A stretch of 64,000 bases of DNA from Cognatilysobacter xinjiangensis (GCF_014651995.1 NZ_BMXY01000001.1:496001-560000), one strand, 5' to 3'; shown: positions 30,682 through 40,403, counted from the stretch's first letter. Numbers and translations: made by a program. Notes: generated by a model not told the origin, from the sequence alone.

Positions 30682-31030
30682 TCCGGGCAGCAACAAGGAA
30701 CTCCCGCCGATCCCGGCGAAGCGCTACTTCACCATCGGTGAGGTAAGCGAGCTCTGCGACGTGAAGCCGCACGTGCTGCGCTACTGGGAGACCGAGTTCC
30801 CGATGCTCAACCCGGTCAAGCGCCGCGGCAACCGCCGCTACTACCAGCGCCACGAGGTGCTGATGGTGCGGCAGATCCGCGGCCTGCTGTACGAGCAGGG
30901 CTACACCATCGGCGGCGCGCGGCTGCGCCTGGAAGGCGACTCGCAGAAGGAAGAGTCGGCGCTGAGCTCGCAGATCATCCGGCAAGTCCGGATGGAGCTC
31001 GAGGAAGTGCTGCAGCTGCTGCGGCGCTGA
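30674..31030 (+). CDS. MerR-family transcriptional regulator
   Basis: This 118-aa protein has an N-terminal winged helix-turn-helix ([42 protein letters not shown]), a helix with [18 protein letters not shown], and a short C-terminal coiled coil for dimerisation. It lacks metal-binding cysteines of the classical MerR type. It is the conserved gene found after ihfA in Xanthomonas and Pseudomonas; its target is not known to me. It overlaps ihfA by 8 nt. Confidence 0.92.
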   Translation: MLDPGSNKELPPIPAKRYFTIGEVSELCDVKPHVLRYWETEFPMLNPVKRRGNRRYYQRHEVLMVRQIRGLLYEQGYTIGGARLRLEGDSQKEESALSSQIIRQVRMELEEVLQLLRR

Positions 31031-31078
31031 TCGGACCAGCGATCGATGATGCCGGTCGAAGGATCGGCCCACGCGCGC

Positions 31079-31084
31079 TATACT
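31079..31084 (+). promoter_or_regulatory. -10 box of tRNA-Pro
   Basis: TATACT in CGCTATACTGCGCGCC lies 28 nt before the tRNA. No good -35 is seen (TCGAAG at 17 nt spacing). Confidence 0.5.
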
Positions 31085-31112
31085 GCGCGCCCGCTTAGGC
31101 GGACCGGTTTTC

Positions 31113-31189
31113 CGGGGTATAGCGCAGCCTGGTAGCGCACTTGTCTGGGGGACAAGTGGTCGTCGGTTCGAATCCGGCTACCCCGACCA
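31113..31189 (+). tRNA. tRNA-Pro (GGG)
   Basis: The acceptor stem CGGGGTA / TACCCCG, D-arm, anticodon loop CTGGGGG with anticodon GGG (31147-31149) and T-arm CGGTTCGAATCCG are complete, with encoded CCA (31187-31189). In Xanthomonas this tRNA lies between the ihfA/merR pair and the gum operon. Confidence 0.95.
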
Positions 31190-31202
31190 AAACGATGGAA
31201 CG

Positions 31203-31234
31203 CGACGCCCGGCCCCGGCCGGGCGTCGTCGTTT
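31203..31234 (+). terminator. Terminator-like hairpin after tRNA-Pro
   Basis: CGACGCCCGGC pairs perfectly with GCCGGGCGTCG, followed by TCGTTTG, 14 nt after the tRNA. The U tract is weak. Confidence 0.45.
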
Positions 31235-31325
31235 GTGGGGCCCTCAGACCCGACGTCGAAGCGGCCGTGGAACTTCCCGCGCCTGCGCATGCTCATAGCG
31301 CGGCCTCTCCAACGGATCGGAAACC

Positions 31326-32339
31326 ATGCGCCCCATCGTCGTCCTGAGCCTCGCGGCCAGCCTTGCCTTGCCCGCCGCCCACGCGCAGGCGCCCGCTGGA
31401 CAGGTCGCGCCCGCGCCGCAACTGCTCGAAACCGCCGTCGTGCGGGTGCCCGGCCCCGGCATGTGGCAGGTGCGACGCGGCGACCACACGCTGTGGATTC
31501 TCGGCACCGTCTCGCCGTTGCCGGCAGGCATGGCGTGGAACTCGGCGCGCGTGCGCGGGGTGATCGCCCAGGCCGGTGAGGTCATCGCGCCACCGAGCAT
31601 CACTGTCGACGCCGACATCGGGTTCTTCGGCAAGCTCGCGCTGCTGCCCTCGCTGGTCGGCGTGCGCTCGCTGCCCGACGACAGACGCCTGTCGGATGTC
31701 GTGCCCGCCGCCGACTACGCCCGCTGGACGGCGCTCAAGCAGCGCTACATCGGGCGCGACGGCTCGGTCGAGCGCTGGCGACCCATGTTCGCGGGCTTCG
31801 AGCTGTACGAGAAGGCGATCAAGACCGTCGGCCTCAGCGGCCGCAACATCGTCGGCAGCGAGCTCGAGGCCGCGATGAAGGGGCGCGGCCTGAAGCCCGT
31901 GCGCCCGGTGGCCAAGATCACCGTGGCCAATCCGAAGAAGGCGATCAAGGAGTTCAAGGCCGCGGAATTCGCCGACGCCGAGTGCTTCCGCAAGACGCTC
32001 GACCGCGTCGAATCAGACCTGCCGGCACTGGCCGCGCGCGCCGATGCATGGGCTCGGGGCGACATCGACGCGCTGCGCTCGCTGCGCCACCAGGACCTCG
32101 CGGACGTCTGCGAGCGGGCGATGCTCGGCGGCCAGTTCGCGAGCAAGTACGGCATGGATCGCCTCGAGGCCGAGGCACGTGCGAAATGGATCGCGCAGGT
32201 GGAGTCCAGCCTGTCGAAGCATCGCGTGGCGTTCGCGACGCTGCCGATGCGCGAGGTGCTGTCCCCCGACGGCCTGGTGGCCGCGCTGGCCGCGAAGGGC
32301 TATGTGGTCGAGGCACCGGCCAGCGAAGCCGCCCAGTGA
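31326..32339 (+). CDS. gumN: TraB/GumN-family protein
   Basis: This 337-aa exported protein has a signal peptide ending AAHAQA. The TraB/GumN core shows MWQVRRGDHTLWILGTVSPLPAGMAWNSARV near residue 45, and later conserved stretches (NIVGSELEAAMKGRGLKPV, ALPM-like FATLPMREVLSPDGLVAALAAKGYVVEAP at the end). The family may be metalloprotease-like; in Xanthomonas gumN lies at the end of the xanthan cluster. Here it directly follows tRNA-Pro with no gumB-gumM genes between, so a role in exopolysaccharide synthesis is not implied. The symbol is given by family and synteny. Confidence 0.82.
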   Translation: MRPIVVLSLAASLALPAAHAQAPAGQVAPAPQLLETAVVRVPGPGMWQVRRGDHTLWILGTVSPLPAGMAWNSARVRGVIAQAGEVIAPPSITVDADIGFFGKLALLPSLVGVRSLPDDRRLSDVVPAADYARWTALKQRYIGRDGSVERWRPMFAGFELYEKAIKTVGLSGRNIVGSELEAAMKGRGLKPVRPVAKITVANPKKAIKEFKAAEFADAECFRKTLDRVESDLPALAARADAWARGDIDALRSLRHQDLADVCERAMLGGQFASKYGMDRLEAEARAKWIAQVESSLSKHRVAFATLPMREVLSPDGLVAALAAKGYVVEAPASEAAQ

Positions 32340-32401
32340 CAGCAGGTTGCAGCCTTCGGCACCCGCATTAGCATCGGGCATCCGGGACCGGAGATAGCGT
32401 C

Positions 32402-32752
32402 ATGTCGCTCCGTGCGCTGTGCGCCGTCGTCGCGATGCTTGCATGCCTGGAGGCGGCCGCGGCCTGTCGCCGCACGGGTTCGACGACGACCTGTACGGCC
32501 GAGCCCGGCGTCACCCGCACGCAGCGGGCCGGGCGGGTCGAGACGTCGAATGCGCCGATCGGAGCGACGTGGGAGCGTTACCGCGTCGAGGGAGCGGGCT
32601 ACACGTACACGTTGGGCACGGATGCCGAGGGGAGGCGCTGGGCCAGTGCGAAGCGCAAGCCGGCCGGGTCGGCGTTCCTGCTCCGGGACGACGGCGGAGC
32701 GCCAGCGACCGTGCCGCCGCCGCTTCCGGTAGGCGCGGCCGCGCGCGACTGA
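32402..32752 (+). CDS. Small secreted protein of unknown function
   Basis: This 116-aa protein has a signal peptide (MSLRALCAVVAMLACLEAAAA) and a mature part with two cysteines close together (CRRTGSTTTC) and aromatic/Gly stretches (YRVEGAGYTYTLGTDAEGRRW). GGAG lies about 9 nt upstream of the ATG. It follows gumN by 62 nt. I recognise no family. The next gene is convergent, and the 113-nt gap shows no clear terminator. Confidence 0.65.
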   Translation: MSLRALCAVVAMLACLEAAAACRRTGSTTTCTAEPGVTRTQRAGRVETSNAPIGATWERYRVEGAGYTYTLGTDAEGRRWASAKRKPAGSAFLLRDDGGAPATVPPPLPVGAAARD

Positions 32753-32865
32753 TCATCGAAGGGAACGGCCGGACGCTCCCCTCCCGCCATCCCCTCGCGG
32801 GATCTGCCGATGCAAGCGCGGCTGCCGCGCCGTCGTGAGCGCGGCTCAGCCCGCGACAACGTCGA

Positions 32866-34764
32866 TCAGACCGCCGCCCGCGCCGGTCCGAACAGGCCGG
32901 GCCAGCGCTGCAGGACCACCGCGCGGATGCCGGCGACGTCCAGGCCTGCCTCGGCCAGCAGTTGTTCGCGGCTGGCGTGGTGCTGGAACTCGTCGGGCAG
33001 GCCGAGGTGGAGCACCGGCAGCGTGATGCCTTCGGCCGCCAGAAGCTCCGCCACGCCCGAGCCGGCGCCGCCCGCGACGACGTTGTCCTCGAGTGTCACG
33101 AAGCCTTCGTGCGTGCGTGCGAGTTCGATGATCAGCTCGCGATCCAGCGGCTTCACGAAGCGCATGTTGGCGACGGTGAGGCCGAGCTCGTCACCCACCG
33201 CCTGCGCGGCCGGCACGATCGCACCGAAGGCGAGCAGGGCGATGCGCGAGCCACGGCGACGGACCTCGCCGCGGCCGATCGGCAGCGTGTCGAGCGTGGG
33301 TTCGATCGCGGCGCCGGGACCGGTGCCGCGCGGGTATCGCACCGCGGCCGGGCCTTCGTAGCGGTGGCCGGTTGACAGCATCTTGCGGCACTCGTCCTCG
33401 TCGGCGGGCGCCATCACCACCATGTTCGGCACGCAGCGCAGGAACGAGAGGTCGAGGTTGCCCGCATGCGTTGCGCCGTCGGGGCCCACCACGCCGCCGC
33501 GGTCGATCGCGAACAGCACGTCGAGGTTCTGGATCGCGACATCGTGCACGAGCTGGTCGTAGCCGCGCTGCAGGAACGTCGAGTAGATCGCGCACACGGG
33601 CTTGGCGCCCTCGCAGGCCATGCCGGCGGCCAGCGTCACCGCGTGCTGCTCGGCGATGGCGACGTCGAAATAGCGCTGCGGGTATTCGCGGCTGAAGCGC
33701 ACCAGGCCGGAGCCTTCGCGCATCGCCGGGGTGATGCCCATGAGGCGCGGATCGGCGGCGGCCATGTCGCACAGCCAGTCGCCGAAGATGTCGGTGTACG
33801 TGGGCTTCTTCGCGCCGGCCTTCGCGACCATGCCCTTGGCGGGGTCGAACGGCGACACGGCGTGGTAGCCGATCTGGTCGCCCTCGGCGAGCTCGTAGCC
33901 CTTGCCCTTGGTCGTGATGATGTGCAGCAGCTGCGGGCCCTTCAGGCCCTTCAGCGTCTTCATCGTCGACACGAGCGCGTCCATGTCGTGGCCGTCGATC
34001 GGGCCGGTGTAGTGGAAGCCCATCTCCTCGAACAGCGTGGACGGCACGAACATGCCCTTCCAGTGCTCTTCCCAGCGCTTGACGAACTTCGCTGGCGCGC
34101 CGTTCTTGTCGCCCAGCAGCTTCTTGCCGCCCTCGCGGATCGCGTTGAGCGCGCGGCTGCCGCTGAGCCGACCGAGCATCTTGGTGAGCGCGCCGACGTT
34201 CTCGGAGATCGACATCTGGTTGTCGTTGAGGATCACCAGCAGGTTCGGCTCGGGCTCCATGCCGCCGCCGTGGTTCAAAGCCTCGAACGCCATGCCCGCC
34301 GTCATAGCGCCGTCGCCGATCACCGCGACCACCTTGCGGTCGTCGCCGCGCGCCTGCAGCGCGATCGCCATGCCCAGCGCGGCCGAGATCGACGTCGAGC
34401 TGTGGCCGACGCCGAAGGTGTCGTACTCGGATTCCTCGCGCTTCGGGAAGGGCGCGACGCCGTCCTTCTGCTTGACGGTGTGGATCGTGTCGCGACGACC
34501 GGTCAGGATCTTGTGCGGATACGTCTGGTGCCCGACGTCCCACACGATGCGGTCGGTAGGCGTGTCGAACAGCCAGTGCAGCGCGACGGTCAGCTCGATC
34601 ACGCCGAGCCCCGCGCCGAAGTGGCCGCCGACCAGCGCGACCTGCTCGATCAGGTAGCCGCGCAGTTCCTCGGCGATCGCCGGCAGCTCGCTTTCGTCGA
34701 ACTGGCGCAGGTCGGCCGGGGTGCTGATGCGGGAAAGGCGCGGATAGCGCTGCGGGTCAATCAT
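32866..34764 (-). CDS. dxs: 1-deoxy-D-xylulose-5-phosphate synthase
   Basis: This 632-aa thiamine diphosphate enzyme catalyses the first step of the MEP isoprenoid pathway (pyruvate plus glyceraldehyde 3-phosphate). Visible are [34 protein letters not shown], the ThDP motif [16 protein letters not shown] with [53 protein letters not shown] and the C-terminal transketolase domain. ATG 34764 starts at [13 protein letters not shown], the normal N-terminus; a longer frame upstream matches nothing. It is divergent from nothing: the next minus-strand gene lies 91 nt upstream. Confidence 0.96.
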   Translation of the reverse strand: MIDPQRYPRLSRISTPADLRQFDESELPAIAEELRGYLIEQVALVGGHFGAGLGVIELTVALHWLFDTPTDRIVWDVGHQTYPHKILTGRRDTIHTVKQKDGVAPFPKREESEYDTFGVGHSSTSISAALGMAIALQARGDDRKVVAVIGDGAMTAGMAFEALNHGGGMEPEPNLLVILNDNQMSISENVGALTKMLGRLSGSRALNAIREGGKKLLGDKNGAPAKFVKRWEEHWKGMFVPSTLFEEMGFHYTGPIDGHDMDALVSTMKTLKGLKGPQLLHIITTKGKGYELAEGDQIGYHAVSPFDPAKGMVAKAGAKKPTYTDIFGDWLCDMAAADPRLMGITPAMREGSGLVRFSREYPQRYFDVAIAEQHAVTLAAGMACEGAKPVCAIYSTFLQRGYDQLVHDVAIQNLDVLFAIDRGGVVGPDGATHAGNLDLSFLRCVPNMVVMAPADEDECRKMLSTGHRYEGPAAVRYPRGTGPGAAIEPTLDTLPIGRGEVRRRGSRIALLAFGAIVPAAQAVGDELGLTVANMRFVKPLDRELIIELARTHEGFVTLEDNVVAGGAGSGVAELLAAEGITLPVLHLGLPDEFQHHASREQLLAEAGLDVAGIRAVVLQRWPGLFGPARAAV

Positions 34765-34855
34765 GGAAGCAGCCGGAAAAGCGAACCCCGCATTGTCCCG
34801 CGGCGGGGCCGCGAGCGGCAAGGCATCGCGTCCCGCATCCGGCGTCCGTACAGGC

Positions 34856-36061
34856 TCAGCGGCCGCGCAAACGGCCGAAAAGGCCGCCGGATTTCGAGGT
34901 TTCCGGCTCGGGTTCGGGTTCGCGGAACGGCTCCGCGAACCCGGTCGCCAGCGACGCGTTCACGAAATCGGCGACCTCGGATTCCGGCACCGAGCTCGCT
35001 TCGGCGATTTCCTTCACCGTCGCCGGGCCCTTCATCATCGCGGTGGCGATGCGGAAGTGCTTGGGGAATTCGCGCTCCGTCTGCGGCCACTTGAGCAGGC
35101 GGAAGCGTTCGTCGGCCTCGTAACCCGGCGCGACGCGGCCTTCGCCGGCGAGCAGCGCGCCGTACCACACCAGACGCGAGAGCGGCTGCGCGGTGCCGAG
35201 CGCCGCGGTCTGCGCGCTCCAGACGTCGGGCGAAACCGCTTCGAAGTCGGCGAGCGTGGCGTCGCGCTCGAACAGCGGCGTCACCGGCTTGAGCGAGGAG
35301 GCCCCGTAGTACTGGCGCTGGTCGGCGTCGATCAGCACCGACGCATCGCCCTGCGCGAAGCGCAGGCGGCCACGCAGGCGGCCGGAGGCAAGCCATTCGG
35401 CCAGCGTGCGCGGCTCGGCGTCGCGCAGTGGCGCGGCCGGCGCGACAGGGCGCGGCGTGTCGGCGGGCGCAGACGGGGCAGCGGTCGGTTCGATGCTGGG
35501 TGCGGCGGGAAGTACCTGGCCGACCGCCACGCTGGGTGGCTCCTCCGCGACGGCGGCGGGCTCGGTGATCGCCTCGGGATTCGCCGGCAGTTCGGCGGCC
35601 GCGGCGTGCGCGGGGCGCTCCTCGGGCAACTGGTCCTCGGGCTGCGGCGACGGTGTCATGCCTGAAGGCTGCGACGGCGTCACCGCGACCGGCGTTGGTG
35701 CCGGCGTCGGCGCGCTCGGCCCAGGCGCGGCCACCGGCTCGGCCGCAACGCCATTGGCTTCGCGGATGTCGCGCAGCAGGCGGGCAAGTTCGTCCGGCTC
35801 CACCGGACGGCCGATGCGATAGGGCGTCTGCGTGCGAGGCGCGGCCGTGAGGCCGACCACGTGCTTGCCCGCGGCATGCAGGCGCAGCCAGCTCATCGGC
35901 CCGTACATGCTGTCCATGTCGACGACGACGTAGTCCGCATGAGTGTCCGGCACCAGCTGCCAGCCGCCGCCGGCGACGGGCAGGGCCTGCTCGAACGCGC
36001 GGCGCAGCTCGCTCTCGGTGGACGCGTCCATGCCGGTGAAGCCGAGGGTCAATGCGGCCAT
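34856..36061 (-). CDS. Proline/alanine-linked two-domain protein of unknown function
   Basis: This protein of about 401 aa has three parts. Residues 1-100 form an alpha/beta domain ([53 protein letters not shown]) reminiscent of a response-regulator receiver fold. A long Pro/Ala/Glu-rich linker follows (about 105-225). The C-terminal part (about 230-390) begins [20 protein letters not shown] and ends in a helical region that looks like a winged helix ([28 protein letters not shown]), then a charged tail. No catalytic motif is evident. ATG 36061 has a purine-rich site upstream; ATG 36085 would add eight residues. Confidence 0.75.
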   Translation of the reverse strand: MAALTLGFTGMDASTESELRRAFEQALPVAGGGWQLVPDTHADYVVVDMDSMYGPMSWLRLHAAGKHVVGLTAAPRTQTPYRIGRPVEPDELARLLRDIREANGVAAEPVAAPGPSAPTPAPTPVAVTPSQPSGMTPSPQPEDQLPEERPAHAAAAELPANPEAITEPAAVAEEPPSVAVGQVLPAAPSIEPTAAPSAPADTPRPVAPAAPLRDAEPRTLAEWLASGRLRGRLRFAQGDASVLIDADQRQYYGASSLKPVTPLFERDATLADFEAVSPDVWSAQTAALGTAQPLSRLVWYGALLAGEGRVAPGYEADERFRLLKWPQTEREFPKHFRIATAMMKGPATVKEIAEASSVPESEVADFVNASLATGFAEPFREPEPEPETSKSGGLFGRLRGR

Positions 36062-36191
36062 CAGATCTCTGCCTTGTATTTGCATCGAGTGTTGCGAATG
36101 GGTCCGCGCGCGTCAACGCGTGCTGCGACGCGGCAGTCCGCGCCGTGTCGCCGGCTTCGTGGATTCGTGAACAGGTACCCGCTTCGACGGA

Positions 36192-36851
36192 TCAGCCGGC
36201 CAGCCGGCGCGCGCGGCGCGGCAGCTGCGCCTTCAGGAATTCCATCTGGTCCGCGAGGATGTGGCGGTTGGAAAGGATCAGGTGCTCGATCCAGCTCGGG
36301 CGGTAGGGCACCGCCAGCAGCGGCATGCCCGCCTGCTGCGGCGTGCGGTTTCGCTTGCGCGAATTGCAGGGGAAGCAGGCGGCGACGACGTTCTCCCAGA
36401 TGTCGCGCCCGCCCTTCGAGAGCGGCATCACGTGGTCGCGCGTGAGCTGGCTGCGCGGGAAGAGGTCGCCGCAGTACAGGCAGAGGTGCGCATCGCGCGC
36501 GAACAGCGCGGGATTGGTCAGCGACGGCGTCGGATTGAGCGCATGCGCGCGGGCACGGCCGCGCGTGGCGACGATCGGATGCAGTTCGACGATGCTGCGT
36601 TCGCCGCTGTCGCGTGCCAGGCCGCCGTGCACGCGCAGACAGGGTCCGCCGAGCGTCCAGGCCACCGCACCGCGTGCGTACAGGCAGGTCGCCTCCTGCC
36701 AGTGCAGCCAGTCGAGCACGTGGCCGTGCGCGTCGAGCGAAAGCAGGCGGACGCCGTCGAGCGGGAAGCCGCCGGGCGGCGGCGTAAGCGGTTCCACCGA
36801 CCAGACGGGGTCATGGTCGACGAGTCGCAGGCGGGCATGGGAAGGCGCCAT
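36192..36851 (-). CDS. HNH endonuclease family protein
   Basis: This 219-aa protein has a C-terminal HNH domain: CLYCGDLFPRSQLTRDHVMPLSKGGRDIWENVVAACFPCNSRKRNR, with the first His in RDHV, the Asn in WENVV, and two CxxC zinc pairs. The N-terminal half (about 1-100) is of a type seen in a conserved, non-mobile HNH protein of proteobacteria and resembles no restriction enzyme subunit. The gene stands alone; a TATAAG box 8 nt before the ATG suggests a leaderless message. Confidence 0.87.
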   Translation of the reverse strand: MAPSHARLRLVDHDPVWSVEPLTPPPGGFPLDGVRLLSLDAHGHVLDWLHWQEATCLYARGAVAWTLGGPCLRVHGGLARDSGERSIVELHPIVATRGRARAHALNPTPSLTNPALFARDAHLCLYCGDLFPRSQLTRDHVMPLSKGGRDIWENVVAACFPCNSRKRNRTPQQAGMPLLAVPYRPSWIEHLILSNRHILADQMEFLKAQLPRRARRLAG

Positions 36852-36859
36852 GCCCGGAG

Positions 36860-36865
36860 CTTATA
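36860..36865 (-). promoter_or_regulatory. -10 box of the HNH gene, leaderless arrangement
   Basis: TATAAG (minus strand) ends 8 nt before the ATG at 36851, so transcription would begin at or next to the start codon. Confidence 0.45.
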
Positions 36866-36925
36866 ACGGACCGGTGACGAGGATGCGTCGCCGGTCCCAT
36901 CGGGCCTCGGGGCGGGTGCCGCGGT

Positions 36926-38722
36926 TCAGCGCCCCGCGTCGAACGCGGCGGCGTCGAGCGTCATCAGCGAGGCCGAGCCACTGCGGATCGCCGCGACGTG
37001 GGCGAGCGTGCGCGGCAGGATGCGTTCGAAGTAGAAGCGGGCGGTTGCGCGCTTGCCCTCGGCGAAGGCCGGCTGGACCTGCGCCTCGTCGAGCGCCGCC
37101 ACGCTGCGCGCCCACCAGTAGGCGAGGCTGACATAACCCGAAAACAGGAGGTAGTCGTAGGCCGCGGCGCCGAGCTCGTCCGCGTTCTCGCCGCTGCGCT
37201 GCGCGAGCTCGACGCTGAGCTGCTGCCATTGCGTCGCGAGTTCCGACAGGGCGCTGCAGTAACCGGCAAGCTCGGCCTTGCCGCCGTTCGCTTCGCAGAA
37301 GTCTCGGATGCGGCCCAGCATCAGCTTAAGGCCCGCACCCTTGAGCTGGAACACCTTGCGGCCGAGCAAGTCCAGCGCCTGGATGCCCGTCGTGCCCTCG
37401 TAAAGCGTGGTGATGCGCGCATCGCGTGCGAGCTGTTCGAGGCCGTGCTCGTGGATGTAGCCGTGGCCGCCGAAGCACTGCATCGCGTCGTAGGTGACCT
37501 CGATGCTCCATTCGGTCAGGCAGGCCTTGACGATGGGCGTGAGGAAACTCACGAGGGCCTCGCCTTCGGCGCGTTCCGCGTCGTCGGCGCCGTGCGTGAA
37601 GCGGTCGTACTGCAGCGCGGCGTCGTAGGCCAGCGCGCGGCCGCCTTCGACCAGCGACTTGCACGTCAGCAGCATGCGGCGCACGTCGGGGTGGACGATG
37701 ATCGGATCCGCCGGCTTGTCGGGAAACTTGGCGCCCGTCGCCGACCGCATCTGCAGGCGCTCGTTCGCGTAGACCAGCGCGTTCTGGAAGGCGCGGTCCG
37801 ACAGGCCCAGGCCCTGCAGGCCGACCGCGAGGCGCGCGGTGTTCATCATGACGAACATCGCCATCAGGCCCTTGTGCGGCTCGCCGACGAGATAGCCCTC
37901 CGCGCCGTCGAAATTCATCACGCACGTGGCCGAGCCGTGGATGCCCATCTTGTGCTCGAGGCTGCCGCAGCGGACGGTGTTGCGCTCGCCGGTCGAGCCG
38001 TCCTGCGCGACGCGGAACTTGGGCACGACGAACAGCGAGATGCCGCGGCTGCCGGCGGGCGCGTCGGGCAGCTTGGCCAGCACGAGATGGACGATGTTGT
38101 CCGTCATGTCGTGCTCGCCGGCGGTGATGAAGATCTTGGTACCGGAGATCGAATACGTGCCGTCGCCGCGCGGCTCGGCGCGGGTGCGAAGAAGACCGAG
38201 ATCGCTGCCGCAGTGCGGCTCGGTCAGGCACATCGTGCCGGTCCAGCGGCCTTCGACCAGCGGTTTCAGGAACACCTCGCGCTGCCACTCCGTGCCGTAG
38301 ACGGACAACGCTTCCACCGCGCCATTGCTCAACAGCGGGAAGTTGCCCCAAGCGAGGTTCGCGGCATCGACCATCTCCTTGATCGGAAAACCCACGAGGT
38401 GCGGCAGGCCCTGGCCGCCGTGCTCGGTCGCGGTCACGAGGCCGGTCCAGCCGCCCTCGACGTACTGCGCGTAGGCCTCCTTGAAGCCCGGGGGTGTGCG
38501 CACCTCGCCGGTCGCGCTGTCGAGCGTGCAGCCGATCTCGTCGCCGACGCGGTTGAGCGGGGCGAGCACCTCGCGCGCGAAGCGCGCGCCTTCCTCCAGC
38601 ACGGCGTCGAGCACGTCGCGGGTGGCGTCGGCGAAGCCCAGTCGGGCGAATTCCGGTTCGGCCTTGAGCAGGTCGAACAGGACGAAGCGCATGTCGGTCA
38701 GCGGGGCGTCATAACGGCTCAT
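36926..38722 (-). CDS. Acyl-CoA dehydrogenase with C-terminal extension (FadE-type)
   Basis: This 598-aa flavoenzyme of fatty acid beta-oxidation has the N-terminal helix domain, MCLTEPHCGSDLGLLRTRAEP and ISGTKIFITAGEHDM at the FAD/substrate region, LEHKMGIHGSATCVMNFDGAEGYLVGEPHKG, and IQALDLLGRKVF with the catalytic-type Glu region LYEGTTG. It ends in the extra helical domain of the long acyl-CoA dehydrogenases (about 600 aa). A start with GAGGAGA-type sequence upstream is at 38722. It lies 10 nt after the LEA2-like lipoprotein gene on the same strand, so they may be cotranscribed. Confidence 0.93.
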   Translation of the reverse strand: MSRYDAPLTDMRFVLFDLLKAEPEFARLGFADATRDVLDAVLEEGARFAREVLAPLNRVGDEIGCTLDSATGEVRTPPGFKEAYAQYVEGGWTGLVTATEHGGQGLPHLVGFPIKEMVDAANLAWGNFPLLSNGAVEALSVYGTEWQREVFLKPLVEGRWTGTMCLTEPHCGSDLGLLRTRAEPRGDGTYSISGTKIFITAGEHDMTDNIVHLVLAKLPDAPAGSRGISLFVVPKFRVAQDGSTGERNTVRCGSLEHKMGIHGSATCVMNFDGAEGYLVGEPHKGLMAMFVMMNTARLAVGLQGLGLSDRAFQNALVYANERLQMRSATGAKFPDKPADPIIVHPDVRRMLLTCKSLVEGGRALAYDAALQYDRFTHGADDAERAEGEALVSFLTPIVKACLTEWSIEVTYDAMQCFGGHGYIHEHGLEQLARDARITTLYEGTTGIQALDLLGRKVFQLKGAGLKLMLGRIRDFCEANGGKAELAGYCSALSELATQWQQLSVELAQRSGENADELGAAAYDYLLFSGYVSLAYWWARSVAALDEAQVQPAFAEGKRATARFYFERILPRTLAHVAAIRSGSASLMTLDAAAFDAGR

Positions 38723-38732
38723 CTCGTTCTCC

Positions 38733-39218
38733 TCAACGCAGGACGCCCGGCAGGCCCGGGGCAGGGCTCAAAGAACTCCGGTACTCGACGTCGAACGTCT
38801 GCTGCGACTTCTCTTCGGGGGTGGCGGCGATCTCACCCTTGAGCGTGTAGGCGACGCCGCGCTGCGAGGCGAGAGCTTCGGCCACGGCAAGCTTCGCGGC
38901 CGTTGACGGCTGCACGCTCACGGCGACGACGTCGGCCGATGCCGGCCCGATGTCGAGTGCGGGCGTGGCGACGATGTCGCCGGCGGCCTGGTCGGACGCG
39001 GCCAGCGCGAGGCGCACGCGATCGAAACGCATCGGGATCGAGCTGTAGTTCTGCAGGCGCAACTCCACGTCCCAGCTGCCGTCGGCGCGCACGGTGAGTT
39101 GCTGGATCTGGGCGGAAGGCTTGGACACGCGTCGCACCGGGCCACTCGCGCACGCCGCCAGCAGCGCGGTCGTCGCGACGAGAAGCAGGCTGGTGCGCAC
39201 GGGGGGTGGCGTCGGCAT
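38733..39218 (-). CDS. LEA2 (WHy-domain)-like lipoprotein
   Basis: This 161-aa protein has a lipoprotein signal with lipobox LLAAC (Cys about residue 23). The mature part resembles a single LEA2/WHy beta-sandwich: IQQLTVRADGSWDVELRLQNYSSIPMRFDRVRLAL, then YTLKGEIAATPEEKSQQTFDVEYRSS. Such periplasm-facing lipoproteins are linked to stress or desiccation tolerance in other organisms; function here is unknown. A TATGCT -10-like box lies about 25 nt upstream, with GGAG before the ATG. It is followed 10 nt later by the acyl-CoA dehydrogenase gene. Confidence 0.8.
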   Translation of the reverse strand: MPTPPPVRTSLLLVATTALLAACASGPVRRVSKPSAQIQQLTVRADGSWDVELRLQNYSSIPMRFDRVRLALAASDQAAGDIVATPALDIGPASADVVAVSVQPSTAAKLAVAEALASQRGVAYTLKGEIAATPEEKSQQTFDVEYRSSLSPAPGLPGVLR

Positions 39219-39340
39219 CGAGCATCTCCGGTCGGTCAGCCGACGAGCATACCGTCCCGCACGGTGGACGCGGGGCGATCCGATGGAACCGCGCTTTGCG
39301 GACCTCGCAATCGCCGAGGCATGCGTCGGCCGCGGGCGCG

Positions 39341-40243
39341 CTATCGCGTCGTCGCGTGGTCGGCCAGCAATTGCGACCAGTCGCCGGAAGTCGGTGGCGC
39401 GGGGCCGTCGTGGGCCTCGCTACGCACGGCGAGCCACAGCGCGCAGCGCTGCGCGAACGCCTGCAGGAGTTCGAGGTCGAGCGTGGTCAGCGGCGGGCCG
39501 GCGTCGCGGCGGTCGACGTAGATCGCGCCGAGGCTGCGCTCGCCATCGAACAGCGGAAGCGCGACCAGCGTGCGCAGGCCCGCACGCGCGGGCTCGCGGC
39601 CGGTCATCCATGCGGGCTGGCCGATGTCGTTGAACACCACCGGCGTGCGCGAACGCAGCGCCTGCGCGATCGCGCCCAGGCTGCCGGTGAATTCGGGGCC
39701 GGTGGCGAGCGAGGCATCGAGCGCCATCGACGTCGCGACGCGGTAGCGGCCGTCCTCGACCGTCAGCACGAAGCCGCGCGTGCACTGCGCGAGCTCGAGT
39801 ACCGCGCGCAGGCCCTGCTCGAGGAATCGCCTGGTGGCGCGCGCACCGACCTGCGCCGCGGCCGAGCCCTCGATGCGTTCGATCATGCGCGCGGCTTCGT
39901 CGCGCCGTTCCTGCCAGCGGCGCAGCTGCTCCGCGGCGGCCTGCGCGTCGAGCACGCCGAATTCGCAGTGCAGGTCGCCGAAGCGCAGCCAGGCGCTGCG
40001 GGCGAGCACGGTATCGGTGATGCGCGCGCCGTCGACGAAGGTGCCGTTCTTGCTGTCGAGATCGACCAGCCGCCAGCTACCGTCGGCCTGTTGCTCGAGT
40101 TCCGCATGCCGCCGCGACACCGACGCCTGCGGCAGCTGAAGGTCGGAGCCGACCGCGCGCCCGATGCGAAGGCGCTCACCGGGAGCGACGATGCGCGCGA
40201 TGGCCGCGCCCTCGGGGACGTATGCGATGAGACGTGCCTGCAT
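39341..40243 (-). CDS. FHA-GAF domain protein
   Basis: This 300-aa soluble protein combines an N-terminal FHA domain (about 20-95; RLRIGRAVGSDLQLPQASVSRRHAELE and DLDSKNGTFVDGARI, the phosphothreonine-binding motifs) with a C-terminal GAF domain (about 125-275; GLRTLVALPLFDGERSLGAIYVDRR). It likely reads Ser/Thr phosphorylation and a small ligand; the kinase partner is not in the window. A TAGGAT box 6 nt before the ATG suggests a leaderless message. Confidence 0.88.
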   Translation of the reverse strand: MQARLIAYVPEGAAIARIVAPGERLRIGRAVGSDLQLPQASVSRRHAELEQQADGSWRLVDLDSKNGTFVDGARITDTVLARSAWLRFGDLHCEFGVLDAQAAAEQLRRWQERRDEAARMIERIEGSAAAQVGARATRRFLEQGLRAVLELAQCTRGFVLTVEDGRYRVATSMALDASLATGPEFTGSLGAIAQALRSRTPVVFNDIGQPAWMTGREPARAGLRTLVALPLFDGERSLGAIYVDRRDAGPPLTTLDLELLQAFAQRCALWLAVRSEAHDGPAPPTSGDWSQLLADHATTR

Positions 40244-40249
40244 CGGCCC

Positions 40250-40255
40250 ATCCTA
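40250..40255 (-). promoter_or_regulatory. -10 box of the FHA-GAF gene, leaderless arrangement
   Basis: TAGGAT (minus strand, within CGCTAGGATGGG) ends 6 nt before the ATG at 40243, leaving no room for an untranslated leader. Confidence 0.45.
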
Positions 40256-40403
40256 GCGGCTGGAACGGGCCTGCGGAGAAAAGATGCGGCCGGCCGACGA
40301 AGGCGGCGCCGGCGGTGGCATGCGCAGGCACCGCCTCGGCTCGCGACGTGGCATCGACCCGTCGCGTCCGTGGTGCGGATTCTCCGTCAGCGCCCGTGCC
40401 GCT

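Noticed and set aside
36192..36851. The HNH gene as a homing endonuclease or part of a restriction or defence island
   Set aside because: It stands alone among housekeeping genes with no methylase, intron, intein or phage genes nearby, and it resembles a conserved chromosomal HNH protein.
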